From Bathynomus jamesi (Eukaryota > Arthropoda > Malacostraca > Isopoda > Cirolanidae): 64,000 nucleotides of DNA. A program made the position numbers and the translations under genes. Every line of letters begins with the position of its first letter. Position 1 is the first letter of the stretch. The notes beneath the pieces are model-generated. The model ran no database searches. It saw nothing but the letters and a program-made list of their open reading frames with translations, and was not told the origin of the DNA. Positions 43,751 to 54,400 of this stretch are shown piece after piece. The DNA lies in assembly GCA_023014485.1 (NCBI GenBank), contig JAJOZX010007495.1:145001-209000 (forward strand), read 5' to 3'.

Positions 43751-44867
43751 TAAGCAAACAACCACAGGGAAAAGGAACAGGAAACACGAAGTCCGAGCGC
43801 TTTCGTGATATATTCACATCTTCAGGGAGAAACAAAAAATAGACGGAGATTACAAAGTAAATGAGTTAAATACACAAGCAAAAAATTTCCAATTGGCAAC
43901 TCAAATTAAAGACCATAAAACCCTCTAAAGATTTTTTCAATAGATAACATAATCTGTAGGCTGCTAAATTACTAAATATAAAAGAACTACAGTATATAGA
44001 TGAAATTGGACAAAAAACCAGTACAGAGAACAAAAATTATTATAACGGTTATTAGAACTAGTATTTAATTAAAGCAGGCAATTAAGTGGCAAGAATTTAA
44101 TGAAAACAAAGGGAATGGTGCCATCGTCTTACAGAATATTCCAAAATTTCTACAAACAGTCTGAAAAAATTGTTTTCCCAATAGCCAACCAGTTGAAAAG
44201 TCCAATAAACCACCCAGCACCCAAAGATTATATACGAAAGAAATATTACAATTAAAATGGACACATAAGAATGTTAACAGTTCTTAAAATAATATTTATT
44301 TATTTAACCAAGGCAAACCGTTAAGGGGCAAGAATGCTACTCGTGAACTGTTAACATTATTATGTGTCCATTTTAATTGTAATATTTCTTTCGTATATAA
44401 TCTTTGGGTGCTGGGTGGTTTATTGGACTTTTCAACTGGTTGGCTATTGGGAAAACAATTTTTTCAGACTGTTTGTAGAAATTTTGGAATATTCTGTAAG
44501 ACGATGGCACCATTCCCTTTGTTTTCATTAAATTCTTGCCACTTGATTGCCTGCTTTAATTAAATACTAGTTCTAATAATCGTTATAATAATTTTTGTTC
44601 TCTGTACTGGTTTTTTGTCCAATTTCATCTATATAGTTCTTTTATGTTTAGTAATTTAGCAGCCTACAGATTATGTTATCTATTGAAAAAATCTTTAGAG
44701 GGTTTTATGGTCTTTAATTTGAGTTGCCGATTGGGAATTTTTTGCTTGTGTATTTAACTCATTTACTTTGTAATCTCCGTCTATTTTTTGTTTCTCCCTG
44801 AAGATGTGAATATATCACGAAAGCGCTCGGACTTCGTTTCCTTTTCCTTTTCCATGTGGTTGTTTGC

Positions 44868-44870
<3 letters not shown>
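43751..44870. mobile_element. 1.1-kb fold-back palindrome
   Basis: Arms 43751-44283 and 44344-44870 (about 530 bp each) are near-identical inverse copies with a 60-bp loop. Outer ends are TAAGCAAACAACCACA(G/T)GG; inner ends ACACATAA...AATGTTAACAGTTC. Small indels distinguish the arms (ACAGTATATAGATG versus a shortened counterpart near 44630). No coding frame. The right end runs into (TA)n. I do not recognise the family. Confidence 0.9.
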
Positions 44871-44895
<25 letters not shown>

Positions 44896-44898
<3 letters not shown>

Positions 44899-45638
44899 GA
44901 AAAACTATATAGGGCTATGGTTATGGGTTGATTGCCTGTTACCCTCACCCGTTGGAAATTTCCAGCAGATTTGTATTGGTTTTAGTGGTTAATGTTAAAT
45001 TTATTTGCCTTCGGTATTTTAGCCCTGCCTAATGGTAAAGAAAGAAATTACCTTACTTTATTATTTTGTTGAGCCTCGCTACTGTTCGAAGGACGTGACG
45101 ATGTTTTTCAATGTAGGGCCGCGGTACGATGGAGTTACACAGCGTGTTGATTTGATGTAATTAATATAGGCAGTCACTATATTTAAATTCCTGAAGGTAT
45201 AGGCCTATCCTTTTGCGTTATTAGGTTTATATCACGTGTTATTCACTCAAAACTTATAGGAAGATAAAGTGCATTTTCCTTGCTTAAAAGCAGGGCTTAA
45301 CATCAGCAGGCTCCGAGCGAGCCACTAATATAAATCTTCGCCTTTTGTTATTTGCTGATTTTGCAAAGTTCGTTGACTCTTCTCTCGAAGTAATTTTCAT
45401 GAGTCAGTAGTGGAAAATTTTGAACACGAAATAATAAATTTTTCCTGTCGTTGAGTGGGCCCACTGCCTCCATATTGGGTTCCATGTATGTATGGCAATT
45501 ATTTTCATTCCCAATAGGCTATGTCGCCAATCCCGAGGCAATTTCGTAGATATTTAATTCAATTAATTAATAATTTATATTTAATTAAGAAATAAAGGTA
45601 CCACATACGATACCACGTTGTAAGCATATATAGTTTTT

Positions 45639-45640
<2 letters not shown>
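44896..45640 (+). mobile_element. 0.74-kb MITE family Y, copy 1
   Basis: It starts GTGAAAAACTATATAGGGCT and ends with GTATCG...TATAGTTTTTCC, with short inverted ends (GAAAAACTATA). Bodies share TGCCTGTTACCCTCACCCGT, GGAAATTTCCAGCAGATTT, TAGGCAGTCACTATATTTAA and GGTACCACATACGATACCA with copies at 47301-53260 and 55685-56422. It is flanked by (TA)n. No protein is encoded. Confidence 0.85.

Positions 45641-45693
<53 letters not shown>
45640..45693. repeat. (TA)n microsatellite
   Basis: About 53 bp of TA between MITE family Y and a mariner. Confidence 0.95.
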
Positions 45694-45696
<3 letters not shown>

Positions 45697-46602
45697 GGCG
45701 TCCCAAAAAAATGTATACACACTTTAAATAATTATAAAGGCAGTGTTTATTAAAATACATTTCATTTTCAAAATGTAATAGAATCTACAGACATTATTTA
45801 ATTGCTTTGTCAACGCCTGTTTTCAAACTGACGTCCGTTCTGGTCCAGGCACTGCTGATAACGCGAAGCAATGGAATCGCAAACATCACGAAACATTTCG
45901 TTTGGTATTTGTGTGCATTCTCGTTCAATGGCTGCTCTCAATTCAGCGACTGTTGCAGGTTTTATAGCGTAGACTTTGTCTTTTAAGTATCCCCATAAAA
46001 AAAAGTCTAGTGGTGTGAGGTCTGGTGAACGCGGAGGGTATTCTACGAAACCCCTTCGTCCAATCCACATCCACATCGTGCCAAGTACCACTCGCAATAC
46101 TCCACTCTTCGGTCCGGATCATCATCTTCATTAATAGCATGGACTAATCTTGGAATGTAACTTTTCCATTGACAGCGCTTCAAAATGCGTTGGACAGACG
46201 ATTCTGAAATTCCTACCTCACGACTCGCTTGCCGCACAGATTTTCTTGGACTTTGGTGATACGTTTCCAGTACTCTTTCTTGCTTTGTGGGGCTTGTCGA
46301 TGTCCGTGGTCTTCCGGAACGCTTCTTGTGGACATTCTGAACAGTTCCATCGGCTTCAAACTTATCTCTAATTCGAGTGATGGTAAGTCGCGTTGGTGGA
46401 TCTGTTTGAAACTCCCTCCTAAACTGTCTTTGCACTTCAACTGCGTTTTCACACTTCCAGTAGCATTTTAGAATGAATTTCCTTTGTTCAAAGCTTAGTC
46501 TGACTGCCATTATTAATTCTAATGGGTTTAACTTGGAAAGAAAGAAACATCAATTGAGCTATCAGCTGTTAAAGTGTGTATACATTTTTTTGGGACGCCC
46601 TG
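45694..46602 (-). mobile_element. mariner-type transposon, core deleted, in a (TA)n array
   Basis: Ends CAGGGCGTCCCAAAAAAATG and inverse, about 30 bp (TATACACAC) near-perfect, flanked by TA. The 909-bp element keeps the N-terminal DNA-binding half and the last 90 residues of the transposase. Confidence 0.9.
45810..46510 (-). pseudogene. mariner transposase with catalytic core deleted
   Basis: From 46510: [20 protein letters not shown], then [28 protein letters not shown] (the GRPR motif) and a second helix-turn-helix [20 protein letters not shown]. Near 46060 the frame jumps from [10 protein letters not shown] to [20 protein letters not shown], keeping only the third Asp (TPLDFFLWGYLKDKVY) and the C-terminus to 45810. 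The first two catalytic Asp are gone and the junction is out of frame. Confidence 0.85.
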
Positions 46603-46718
46603 TATATATATATATATATATATATATACACCTTTGGTTACTTTTGGTTTCCTTCCGCCCGAATTGTTCATTCTGGCGAGGGTCAAGCATTTCACTCCAC
46701 CTTAGACCTACAGTTTAA

Positions 46719-46780
46719 CGTGGAATTCGAACCACGCCCCACCAGCATCCCAGCGTCTTAATCACTAGGCCACCCAGGGT
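46719..46780 (-). tRNA. tRNA-like head (A and B boxes), probably SINE
   Basis: The minus strand shows TGGCCTAGTGATTAAGACGC (A box) and GTGGTTCGAATTCCACG (B box in a 5-bp T stem). The full cloverleaf is imperfect. Confidence 0.5.
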
Positions 46781-46860
46781 CCCCATTTATCTAGCAACCA
46801 CTTTCTTTATTGTGTGGAAGGATGAACAGCTGGGTTTTGCTGCGCGCCGGCTGCCGTCAC

Positions 46861-46922
46861 CGGGTCTCGATCTCGGGGCCGATGGATTCGTAGTCAACGG
46901 CGCTAACCACTACACCACCGAG

Positions 46923-46925
<3 letters not shown>
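46861..46925 (-). tRNA. tRNA-like head, probably SINE
   Basis: The minus strand reads GCCTCGGTGGTGTAGTGGTT (A box) and GAGATCGAGACCC as a degraded B box. Probably a second SINE of a related class. Confidence 0.45.

Positions 46926-46984
<59 letters not shown>
46926..46984. repeat. (TA)n microsatellite
   Basis: About 58 bp of TA. Confidence 0.95.
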
Positions 46985-46989
<5 letters not shown>

Positions 46990-47109
46990 TCATCATTAAA
47001 TTCGCAGAATTTTCATTAACTATTTACTACAAACTGTCATAAAATACAACCATAACTTAAAATGGATTCCCTGAAAACTAAAGTCCCCAATGTCACCATC
47101 AGAAGACTA

Positions 47110-47215
47110 GAGCCCCCAACTAACTCCATTTGAAGAATAGAGCGCCCAACTTCCTTCATTTGAAGAATAGAGCCCCCAACTTCCTCCATTTGAAGAATAG
47201 AGCCCCCATTTTTAT
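47110..47215 (+). repeat. Tandem repeat, about 35-bp unit, 3-4 copies
   Basis: GAAGAATAGAGCCCCCAACT followed by TCCTCCATTT recurs with small changes (one GCGCCC, one AACTAACTCC). Confidence 0.9.
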
Positions 47216-47756
47216 ACGTGAAAAAAAAGGTCTTACTTAATAATTTATTATTATATTTGGTACTTGAAGTAATATAAGCACAAAAGTTTTAAAAAGCATT
47301 ATGGAAAAACTATACACGCCTATAACATGGTATCGTATGTGGTACCTTTATTTCTTAATTAAATACAAATTATTAATTAATTGAATTAAATGTCTACAAA
47401 ATTGCCTTGGAATTGGCGACATAGCCTATTGGGAATGAAAATAATTGCGATACATTGGACCCAATATGGAGGCATTGGGTCCACCTAACAACAAGAAAAA
47501 CAAATTATTTCGTATCAAAATTTCCCATTGCTGACTTAGAGGGGACTTTGTAAAGTCAGCGAATTCTTAAAAAGACATTTATATTAGCTCATCAGAGCTG
47601 CTTAGTTACAGCGATGTTTTAAGCAAGGGAGACGTACTTAATCATCCTATAAATTCTGAGTGAATACCAAATAATATAAACCTAATAATTCAAAAGGATA
47701 GGCCTATTCCTTCAGGTATTTACATATAGTGATTGCCTCTATTAATTAAACCAAAT

Positions 47757-48184
47757 TGTGATAGCGTGGGGTAGACACCCCAGTTAGGTTACTTAGGTTC
47801 TAGCAAACAATCAAAAGCACTTACCGGTGCGTTGAATTAGATATTCCTTTGGGAGCCTACCATTAGATTCCTGTGTCCCACAAACAGCCTACCTAACTCT
47901 CTCTTACATTACCAATTTAGAAGCTATAGACATTACCTCTAACTATACTTAAGTACGGACAACTTCCTACCCCATTTGCCACCTTAGAAACACCATCTAA
48001 TTATACTCAGCACCAACGATTAGGTCAGATAGGAAAAAACATCTCTAGGCTACCCCAAAACAATACGAACAGCCGCGTTGGTTCATTTATGACTTGCTCT
48101 TGCCACTCAGCTTAGATTTAGTGATATTTCTCATTTAGTGACTTTTAGACTATATACATATATATATACACACACGTCACCTCA
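47757..48184 (-). repeat. gypsy 3' LTR
   Basis: 428 bp. Differs from the other LTR at a handful of sites (for example CAGTTAGGTT versus CAGTTAAGTT, TTACCTC versus TTACCCC) and by a 2-bp TA length change. Confidence 0.95.
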
Positions 48185-48192
48185 CTCCTCCC

Positions 48193-49600
48193 CTACAAGT
48201 TTAGTCTGTCAGGGGGATGAGGGACCCTAGACGACCTACGGAGAGGTGTTGATGTAGTAGGATTAGGTGCAACCTGCATAGGCGGGCGAATTGAACCATT
48301 TTCCGAAGGATCAGTTCTCTCTTCCGGAAGACTCTGGTCCTTCTGCAATTCACATTCCCATATCTGGTCCTGATGGCGTTTAATAGAACGACCATCTTCT
48401 AGTTGGCACTTGAAGGAAACAGGACCCGTTCTCTCCTGGACAGTTGCAGGAACCCATTTTGGTCCAGCCCCATAGTTGCGAATCATAACTGGATCATTAG
48501 GTTGCGCCTCTATAACTCTCCCTCTTTTAGTGTCGTGGTACAACTTCTGTTTTTCCTGATGACGTAAAACTCGTTGTTGTAACGTTTCGTTTGGACGTAA
48601 CAAATCGAAAACTGAACGAATTCCCCGGCCAATCATAAGTTTAGAGGGAGACACCTCCGTCGTGGTGTGAGGTGTTATTCGATATTTAAACAAAAATTTA
48701 TCCAACACCACTTGCATTTCCTCCCCACGAGAATGACGCAAGGCCGACTTGAAAGTACGGACCATGTTTTCCGCGAGACCGTTAGTAGATGGGTGGAAAA
48801 CACTAGACCGGACATGTCTAATGCCATTTAGGTGGACGAAGGAACGAAATTCCTCACTGGTAAAACAAGTACCATTGTCGGAAACCAGGACTACGGGTAA
48901 ACCCCATCGAGCGAAAACCGAACGGAGTAAGCGAATAGTAACACACGGAGTAAGCGAATAGTAACACCCGAAGTCGTGAAAGTGGTTGGAAAAATTTCCA
49001 CCCACTTAGAGTAGGCGTCCACAATGACTAGGAAATAAATATTATTTATAGGACCTGCATAGTCAACATGGATCCTTTGCCACGGTATAGTAGGCCATTC
49101 CCAAGGATGAAGTGGACTTTTCCTTGGGAGATCTCTGTTCTCTAGGCAGCTTTGATAGGAACGAACCAATGAGTCGAGTTCTCCATCTAAATCAGGCCAC
49201 CAGAAATAAGCTCTCGCCAGCTCTTTCATTTTTGTTGCGCCCATGTGTTCAGCGTGAAGTTCCTTCACTAAATTCGACCTGCCTTCATTTGGAATAATCA
49301 CTCTGTGGCCCCATAAGAGACAGCTATTTTGAATGGAGAGGCCAGACTGACGTTGATAAAAAGGCTGTAATTCACTTTCAACCTTAGTAGGCCAACCAAC
49401 TGAGCAGAAATGGATGACCCTAGACAGAATAGGGTCTGATTTTGTCCACTGCTCTATCTGTACCGCAGATACTGGAGTGGATTCCAAAAACTCCACCAAG
49501 TGAACCCATTCTGTAGGTATAGGTACACAATCATTTGGATTTTCTAAGGGCAACCTACTTAGCGCATCAGCCGTACCTAGAAGTTTACCTGACCGATGTA
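48193..49600 (-). pseudogene. gypsy integrase region, disrupted
   Basis: It follows the RT/RNase H frame after one stop (49618-49620). The zinc-binding region has HAEHMGATKMKELARAYFWW but then SYQSCLENR, with Tyr in place of the first Cys. The catalytic core has HVDYAGPINN, then VLVSDNGTCFTSEEF and STNGLAENMVRTFK (D, D, E). Between them a 23-bp tandem duplication (48923-48945 copied at 48946-48968) shifts the frame. The C-terminus (48193-49005) is Pro/Arg-rich, ending RSSRVPHPPDRLNL. Confidence 0.9.
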
Positions 49601-49619
49601 CTAAGTCAAATTTATAGGC

Positions 49620-51550
49620 TTATAGAATCAGTGCCCATCGTTGAATCCTACCTGAGGCCATAACTGGAATATTTTTACTTGGTGAAAATAAACCTAAAAG
49701 AGGCTTATGGTCAGTAATTAGTTTAAATTCATGGCCCCATAGATAGAAATGAAATTTTTTTACTGCAAATACAAAGGCTAATGCTTCACATTCCACTTGT
49801 GCATATCGTCTTTCAGTCTCAGTTAGTGTTCTAGAAGCAAAACAGATAGGCCTATCTGCACCATCAATGTGGTGAGATAACACTGCCCCAATTCCATAAG
49901 AACTGCTGTCTGCTGAAACTACGAGAGGAAGTTTAGGATCATAATGCACTAGGAGCGTGGACTTTAGTAGTACGTCCTTGGAAGCCTCAAATGCTTCCTT
50001 TTGGGTTTTCTCCCATCTCCACTGTTCCCCAGATCGTAATAGCTTATTTAGGGGTTCAAGGAAAGTCGATGCATTAGGCAAAAATTTCCTATAATAGTTT
50101 AGGAGACCTAAATAAGCTTGTAACTGTGTGATGTTTTGTGGAGGTGGTGCATTTTTTATTGCTTCTAGTTTATCCACCGTTGGATGAATGCCTGAGGCAT
50201 CTATGCGGAACCCTAAATATGAAACCTCATTAGTGACCCATGAACACTTTTCTCTCTTTAGCTTAAGTCCGGCATCCCGGAGTCTTTTTAGAACCGTGGT
50301 TAATCTAGTTAGGTGTTCTTTTTTAGACGAACCTGAAATGAGGACATCATCTAGAAAGCAAAGTACCCCTGGAATATGACCTAGAACTTGGTCCATTGTC
50401 CTCTGAAAAATACCTGGAGCCGATGCTATTCCATAGCATAGCCTATTGTACTTATATAGGCCTCGGTGCGTATTTATAATAGTTAATTCTTTAGAGTTTT
50501 CATCTAAACTTAGTTGAGCATAGGCTTGGGACATATCGAGTTTTGTGAAATATTTACCCCCAGCAAGAGAGCTAAATAATTCATCAGGCTTGGGTATAGG
50601 ATAGCAATCTAGAAGGACGGCTCTATTTGCTGTTAAACGGTAATCCCCACATAACCGCACGGACTTGTCCGGTTTTAGTACAGGAACTACTAGGGCAGCC
50701 CACTTAGCGTGTGTGACTGGTTCAATAATTTTATCTTTTAGTAGCCTGTCAATTTCTAAATCTATCTTCTCCCGCAGTGCATGCGCAATTGAACGAGCCT
50801 TACAAAATTTCGGAGTTACATTAGGATCTACTTCTATGCAGACCTGATGGCCTTTTAGGTTGCCTACTTCAGGCCCAAAAACAGAAGAAAACTCCCTTAA
50901 CAATGAGTCTATGTCAGATGGATAGGAGAGTGTATGCACATCTGCCTGACCCCTTGGCAAGATTTTGTCAATCGGCATTTTCAAAGCATCAATCCAATCA
51001 CGGCCTAGTAGAGTAGGCCCTTGCTCATCCACCACTAAAAGGGTTAAGGGATGAGACAAAGTTTTCTGGTTGAGTGTAACTGTGACGGATGCTTCTCCAC
51101 AAATAGGTATTTGTATGTCCCCATATTTCTTCAAAATCGTTTCAGATGCATGTAGTTTAGGTGTGTTTTTGAAAATTTTATCAAAAACTGTTTTGGACAT
51201 GACAGTTCGGGCAGCACCTGTATCTAGTTCTAGAGGAACTGTAATTCCATTTAGGCCTACCTCTACAATATATGGGCCTGTATTTTTCCCACTTTGCTGC
51301 TCATAAAATAGGTACTCTACTCCAATGTTCGAAGTATTTCCCCTTTGAGGATTTACACTAGAAATGTTAAAATTAGAATTTTCACCCTTCGTTTTCTTTG
51401 AAAAACACACTTTAGCTATGTGGCCTATTTTACTACAGTTTCGGCAAACTGCTTCTTTAAAAGGGCAGTCCTTCTTCCAGTGGTGTTTTCCACACCCCGT
51501 ACATGGCTTGGAAGGCTTAGTAGAATTAGTAGGCTTAGTCGTATTCGCCT
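49620..51550 (-). CDS. gypsy zinc knuckles, protease, reverse transcriptase, RNase H
   Basis: The frame opens before 51505 and shows two CCHC knuckles (CTGCGKHHWKKDC and CRNCSKIGHIAKVC, about 51505-51405). A retropepsin site LELDTGAARTVM follows. RT has the KLDMSQAYAQL Asp and FLDDVLISG (catalytic FLDD, in place of YxDD); RNase H has VSADSSSYGIGAVL, ECEALAFVFAVKKF and ITDHKPLLGLF. A TAA at 49618-49620 ends it; the sequence beyond stays in frame (AYKFDLVHRSGKLLGTADAL). Most of pol is otherwise uninterrupted. Confidence 0.9.
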
Positions 51551-51699
51551 CATACCTTTTATTTCCTGTCTAGTAGGCTCATTAGGTCTGCCAGGCCTAG
51601 AAGATTTAAAGCTATTTACGTGTTGGGTTTACTACTGTGATTTCCAAAAGCTCTAACATCTTTAGCAGCTGCTTCTCTAGTCGTAGCTATTTCTACAGC

Positions 51700-52159
51700 C
51701 TGACTAAAAGTTAGGTCTGTATGGCTAATAGGGCTCTCTGGGTAGACTCCTCTTTGAGACCCATCACAAACCTATCTCTTAGCATTTCATCTAATTTGTC
51801 CCCAAATTTACACGTACGGCTATGGCTTTTTATTCCTGCAACAACTCTGCAATGCTTTCATTTCCCGTCTGATGCCTTGAATAAAATTTGAAACGTTCAT
51901 AGATGAGAACTACTCGGGGTTTGTAGTGATCGGTTAGGGCCTGTACCAATTCATTATATGTGCAGGTTTCCGGGGCTTTAGGAGAAACTAGGTCCATAAC
52001 TAAACCAAACGTTTTAGGGCCTATTATAGTTAAAAAGGTAGGTACTTTCTTAGCATCAGGAATGGAATTTGCCTCGAAAAACAACCTCACCCTAGTGGCA
52101 TAAGCTTCGAAGTCCTCCCCAGAGTCTTCGTAGGGACTTATATGGCCAATCACCGACAT
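51700..52159 (-). pseudogene. gypsy gag, frameshifted
   Basis: From 52159: MSVIGHISPYEDSGEDFEAY, RLFFEANSIPDAKKVPTFLT, ETCTYNELVQALTDHYKPRV and FYSRHQTGNESIAELLQE are typical of a gypsy capsid. The frame breaks at about 51830, then RFVMGLKEE continues in another frame, and it breaks again before the zinc knuckles. Confidence 0.8.
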
Positions 52160-52590
52160 GCTAGAGCAAAACCGAATTAGGCCAAATCACGTGAAGTAGG
52201 TTAGATTTGGTTTAAATTTGATCTAGTTACTCCCCAGTTAGGGCTGAATAGTGAATTGTATTAGAGTTAGGGCTGAGTAGGAATTAGTTTTAGAGTTAGG
52301 GCTGAGTAGGAATTAGTTTTAGAGTTAGGGCTGAGTAGGAATCAGTTTTAGAGTTAGGCCGGCGGGACCTACGCTATAGTACGGTAGCTTACCCACACAA
52401 ACAAACCAAATCGGACGACCCACTAGGCTACATCCAATTTTCCAAACAACCACTTGAACCCAATAAGCCAAATTAAACCAATGAGCCAAATTTAACCCAA
52501 TGAACAAAATTTAATCAAATGAGCCAAATTAAATCCAATGAGCTTAATCGAATCCCATGAGCTTAATCGAATCCCATCCTCGTCGCCAAA

Positions 52591-53016
52591 TGTGATAGCG
52601 TGGGGTAGACACCCCAGTTAAGTTACTTAGGTTCTAGCAAACAATCAAAAGCACTTACCGGTGCGTTGAATTAGATATTCCTTTGGGAGCCTACCATTAG
52701 ATTCCTGTGTCCCACAAACAGCCTACCTAACTCTCTCTTACATTACCAATTTAGAAGCTATAGACATTACCCCTAACTATACTTAAGTACGGACAACTTC
52801 CTACCCCATTTGTCACCTTAGAAACACCACCTAATTATACTCAGCACCAACGATTAGGTCAGATAGGAAAAAACATCTCTAGGCTACCCCAAAACAATAC
52901 GAACAGCCGCGTTGGTTCGTTTATGACTTGCTCTTGCCACTCAGCTTAGATTTAGTGATATTTCCCCTTTAGTGACTTTTAGACTATATACATATATATA
53001 CACACACGTCACCTCA
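52591..53016 (-). repeat. gypsy 5' LTR
   Basis: 426 bp; should contain the promoter of the minus-strand element. It directly precedes the primer-binding region at about 52570-52590. Confidence 0.95.
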
Positions 53017-53289
53017 CAAATAAACTTGTTATGTAATTCCATCGCCGACCATTAAGCAGCGTTAAAATACCAAAGGCAAATAAATTCAACATTAACCAGA
53101 AAAACACTACTTAACAAGGTCCTTTGAAGACCTCCACAAACATAGCTTTTTAACGAAAAGACGTTGAGTTTTTGTCGTCGACTCTCCATCAATATCTGTT
53201 GGAAATATCCAACGGATGAGAGTGACAGGCAATCATCCATAACCCTATGTAGTTTTTTTCAAAGCATTTTGTGAATATCTAACATGCCA

Positions 53290-53390
53290 CATATTGCTTT
53301 ACAGTACCAAATATAATTCTTGTTTTTAGCTTTACAGTACCAAATATAAGTCTTGTTTTTTGCTTTACAGTACCAAATATAATAATAAAT
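53290..53390 (+). repeat. Tandem repeat, about 32-bp unit, 3 copies
   Basis: GCTTTACAGTACCAAATATA followed by TTCTTGTTTTT recurs three times. Confidence 0.9.
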
Positions 53391-53488
53391 TATTAAATTG
53401 AATGCCCAGTTACGACAATTGGGTACTTGTAGGTTATCTCTCCCCCACCAGTTTTAACAGAATATTTTCGTTAAAACTAACAAAAATA

Positions 53489-54138
53489 CAAAGGTGGGCA
53501 CCCGGGCCTCAAAAAGGACCGACGGTCCTGGTCCCGGTCCTTGCCTCAAACTGGACCGACGGTCCCGTTCACGGTCCTTTCTGAAGATAGGACCTAGGAA
53601 CGACTCGGTCCTCGGTCCTTATATATAATATAAGTGAAAAATTTGATTAAAATGAAAAAATAAATTAAAAAAAACGGAAATCTTTAATTTTATTAACGTA
53701 AATTATAATTAATACAATACATAAATGATGAAAAAAAGTTATTAAGTTAAATGCTTGAGTTTCCCTTCAAGAAGACTAGCATTTCAAAATGGCTGTCACT
53801 GAGCCCTGACCTTTTCGGCTTGAGGACGTCCTTCCCCAAAGAGAAGAGCCTCTCTACGGCGGCACTGGATGGTGCCAGGTGTTGAAACAAGTTTCAGTTC
53901 AGTCTCAGTCTCTTTCTGAGTCTTCTGGAGGAAACGATCCATCTTCTTTAGAACTTCAAATAATCACTAAACACACCAAAATCACTAAAAAAGACCGTCC
54001 GGAATTGCTTAAAAATGGACCGTCGCTCCTCATTTCGGTCCTCACTGAGAAAAGGACCTACTTTCCCGCTCACGGTCCTTAAAAAGGACCGAGTTCCTGG
54101 AATTCGGTCCTTTTGGAACTCGGTCCTGCCCACCTTTG
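53489..54138 (-). mobile_element. hAT MITE family X, copy 2 (650 bp)
   Basis: Same termini and GGACCG-rich ends as copy 1. TSDs CAAAAATA (53481-53488) and CGAAAATA (54139-54146) match 7 of 8. On the minus strand near 53870-53770 the frame shows SSAAVERLFSLGKDVLKPKR, a hAT C-terminal motif missing from copy 1. It is inserted into the palindromic module (restored GAAAATATCACGACTTAACC). Confidence 0.85.
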
Positions 54139-54320
54139 CGAAAATATCACGACTTAACCTAACCAATTATCAAGGGCGTACAGTTGATCTCTTAGTAAAT
54201 AGTAAATACTATTCCAGAAACAAACAATGTTATAATTAATAATAGATCAACTGTACACCCTTGATAATTGGTTAGGTTAAGTCGTGATATTTTCGTTAGT
54301 TTTAACGAAAATATTCTGTC
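54139..54320. repeat. Palindromic TTAGGTTAAG module (50-bp arms)
   Basis: GAAAATATCACGACTTAACC and TAACCAATTATCAAGGGCGT (54140-54190) are repeated inverted at 54243-54298 (ACCCTTGATAATTGG, GGTTAAGTCGTGATATTTTC), around a 60-bp loop. Confidence 0.9.
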
Positions 54321-54400
54321 AAAATTGGTGGTGGTGGTGGTGGGTGGGGGGGGGGGAGATAACCTACAAATACCATCAATTGTACGCCTTTGACGATTGG

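Larger units (their letters stand above)
46630..46925 (-). mobile_element. tRNA-derived SINE-like pair between (TA)n arrays
   Basis: Two tRNA-like heads in minus orientation lie at about 46719-46780 and 46861-46925. Unrelated tails separate them, and (TA)n arrays lie outside. The left tail (CACCTTTGGTTACTTTTGG..) has no poly(A); the (TA)n may be the tail. Confidence 0.55.
47757..53016 (-). mobile_element. Ty3/gypsy LTR retrotransposon, 5.26 kb
   Basis: The 5-bp TSD CAAAT lies at 47752-47756 and 53017-53021. The LTRs (47757-48184 and 52591-53016) begin TG and end CA when read on the minus strand. Next to the upstream LTR the minus strand reads TTTGGCGACGAGGATGG, a plausible primer-binding site; a purine tract (GGGGAGGAG) precedes the downstream LTR. 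Order is gag, zinc knuckles, protease, RT, RNase H, integrase, with no envelope gene. LTRs differ at roughly 8-9 positions in 427, so the insertion is young. Confidence 0.95.
47301..53260 (-). mobile_element. MITE family Y, copy 2, carrying a gypsy insertion
   Basis: Perfect 8-bp TSDs AAAGCATT occur at 47293-47300 and 53261-53268. The MITE halves are 47301-47756 and 53017-53260; joined they match copies 1 and 3 in inverse orientation. The 8-bp TSD suggests a hAT-type mechanism. The gypsy element at 47757-53016 landed later, within the MITE. Confidence 0.85.

Noticed and set aside
44780..44850. Hammerhead ribozyme in the fold-back arm
   Set aside because: CTGAAGATG...CACGAAAG resembles the conserved core, but CTGATGA is not present and I could not draw stems I and III.
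47757..53016. Endogenous retrovirus with envelope
   Set aside because: No envelope-like frame exists between integrase and the 3' LTR; it is an ordinary gypsy-type retrotransposon.
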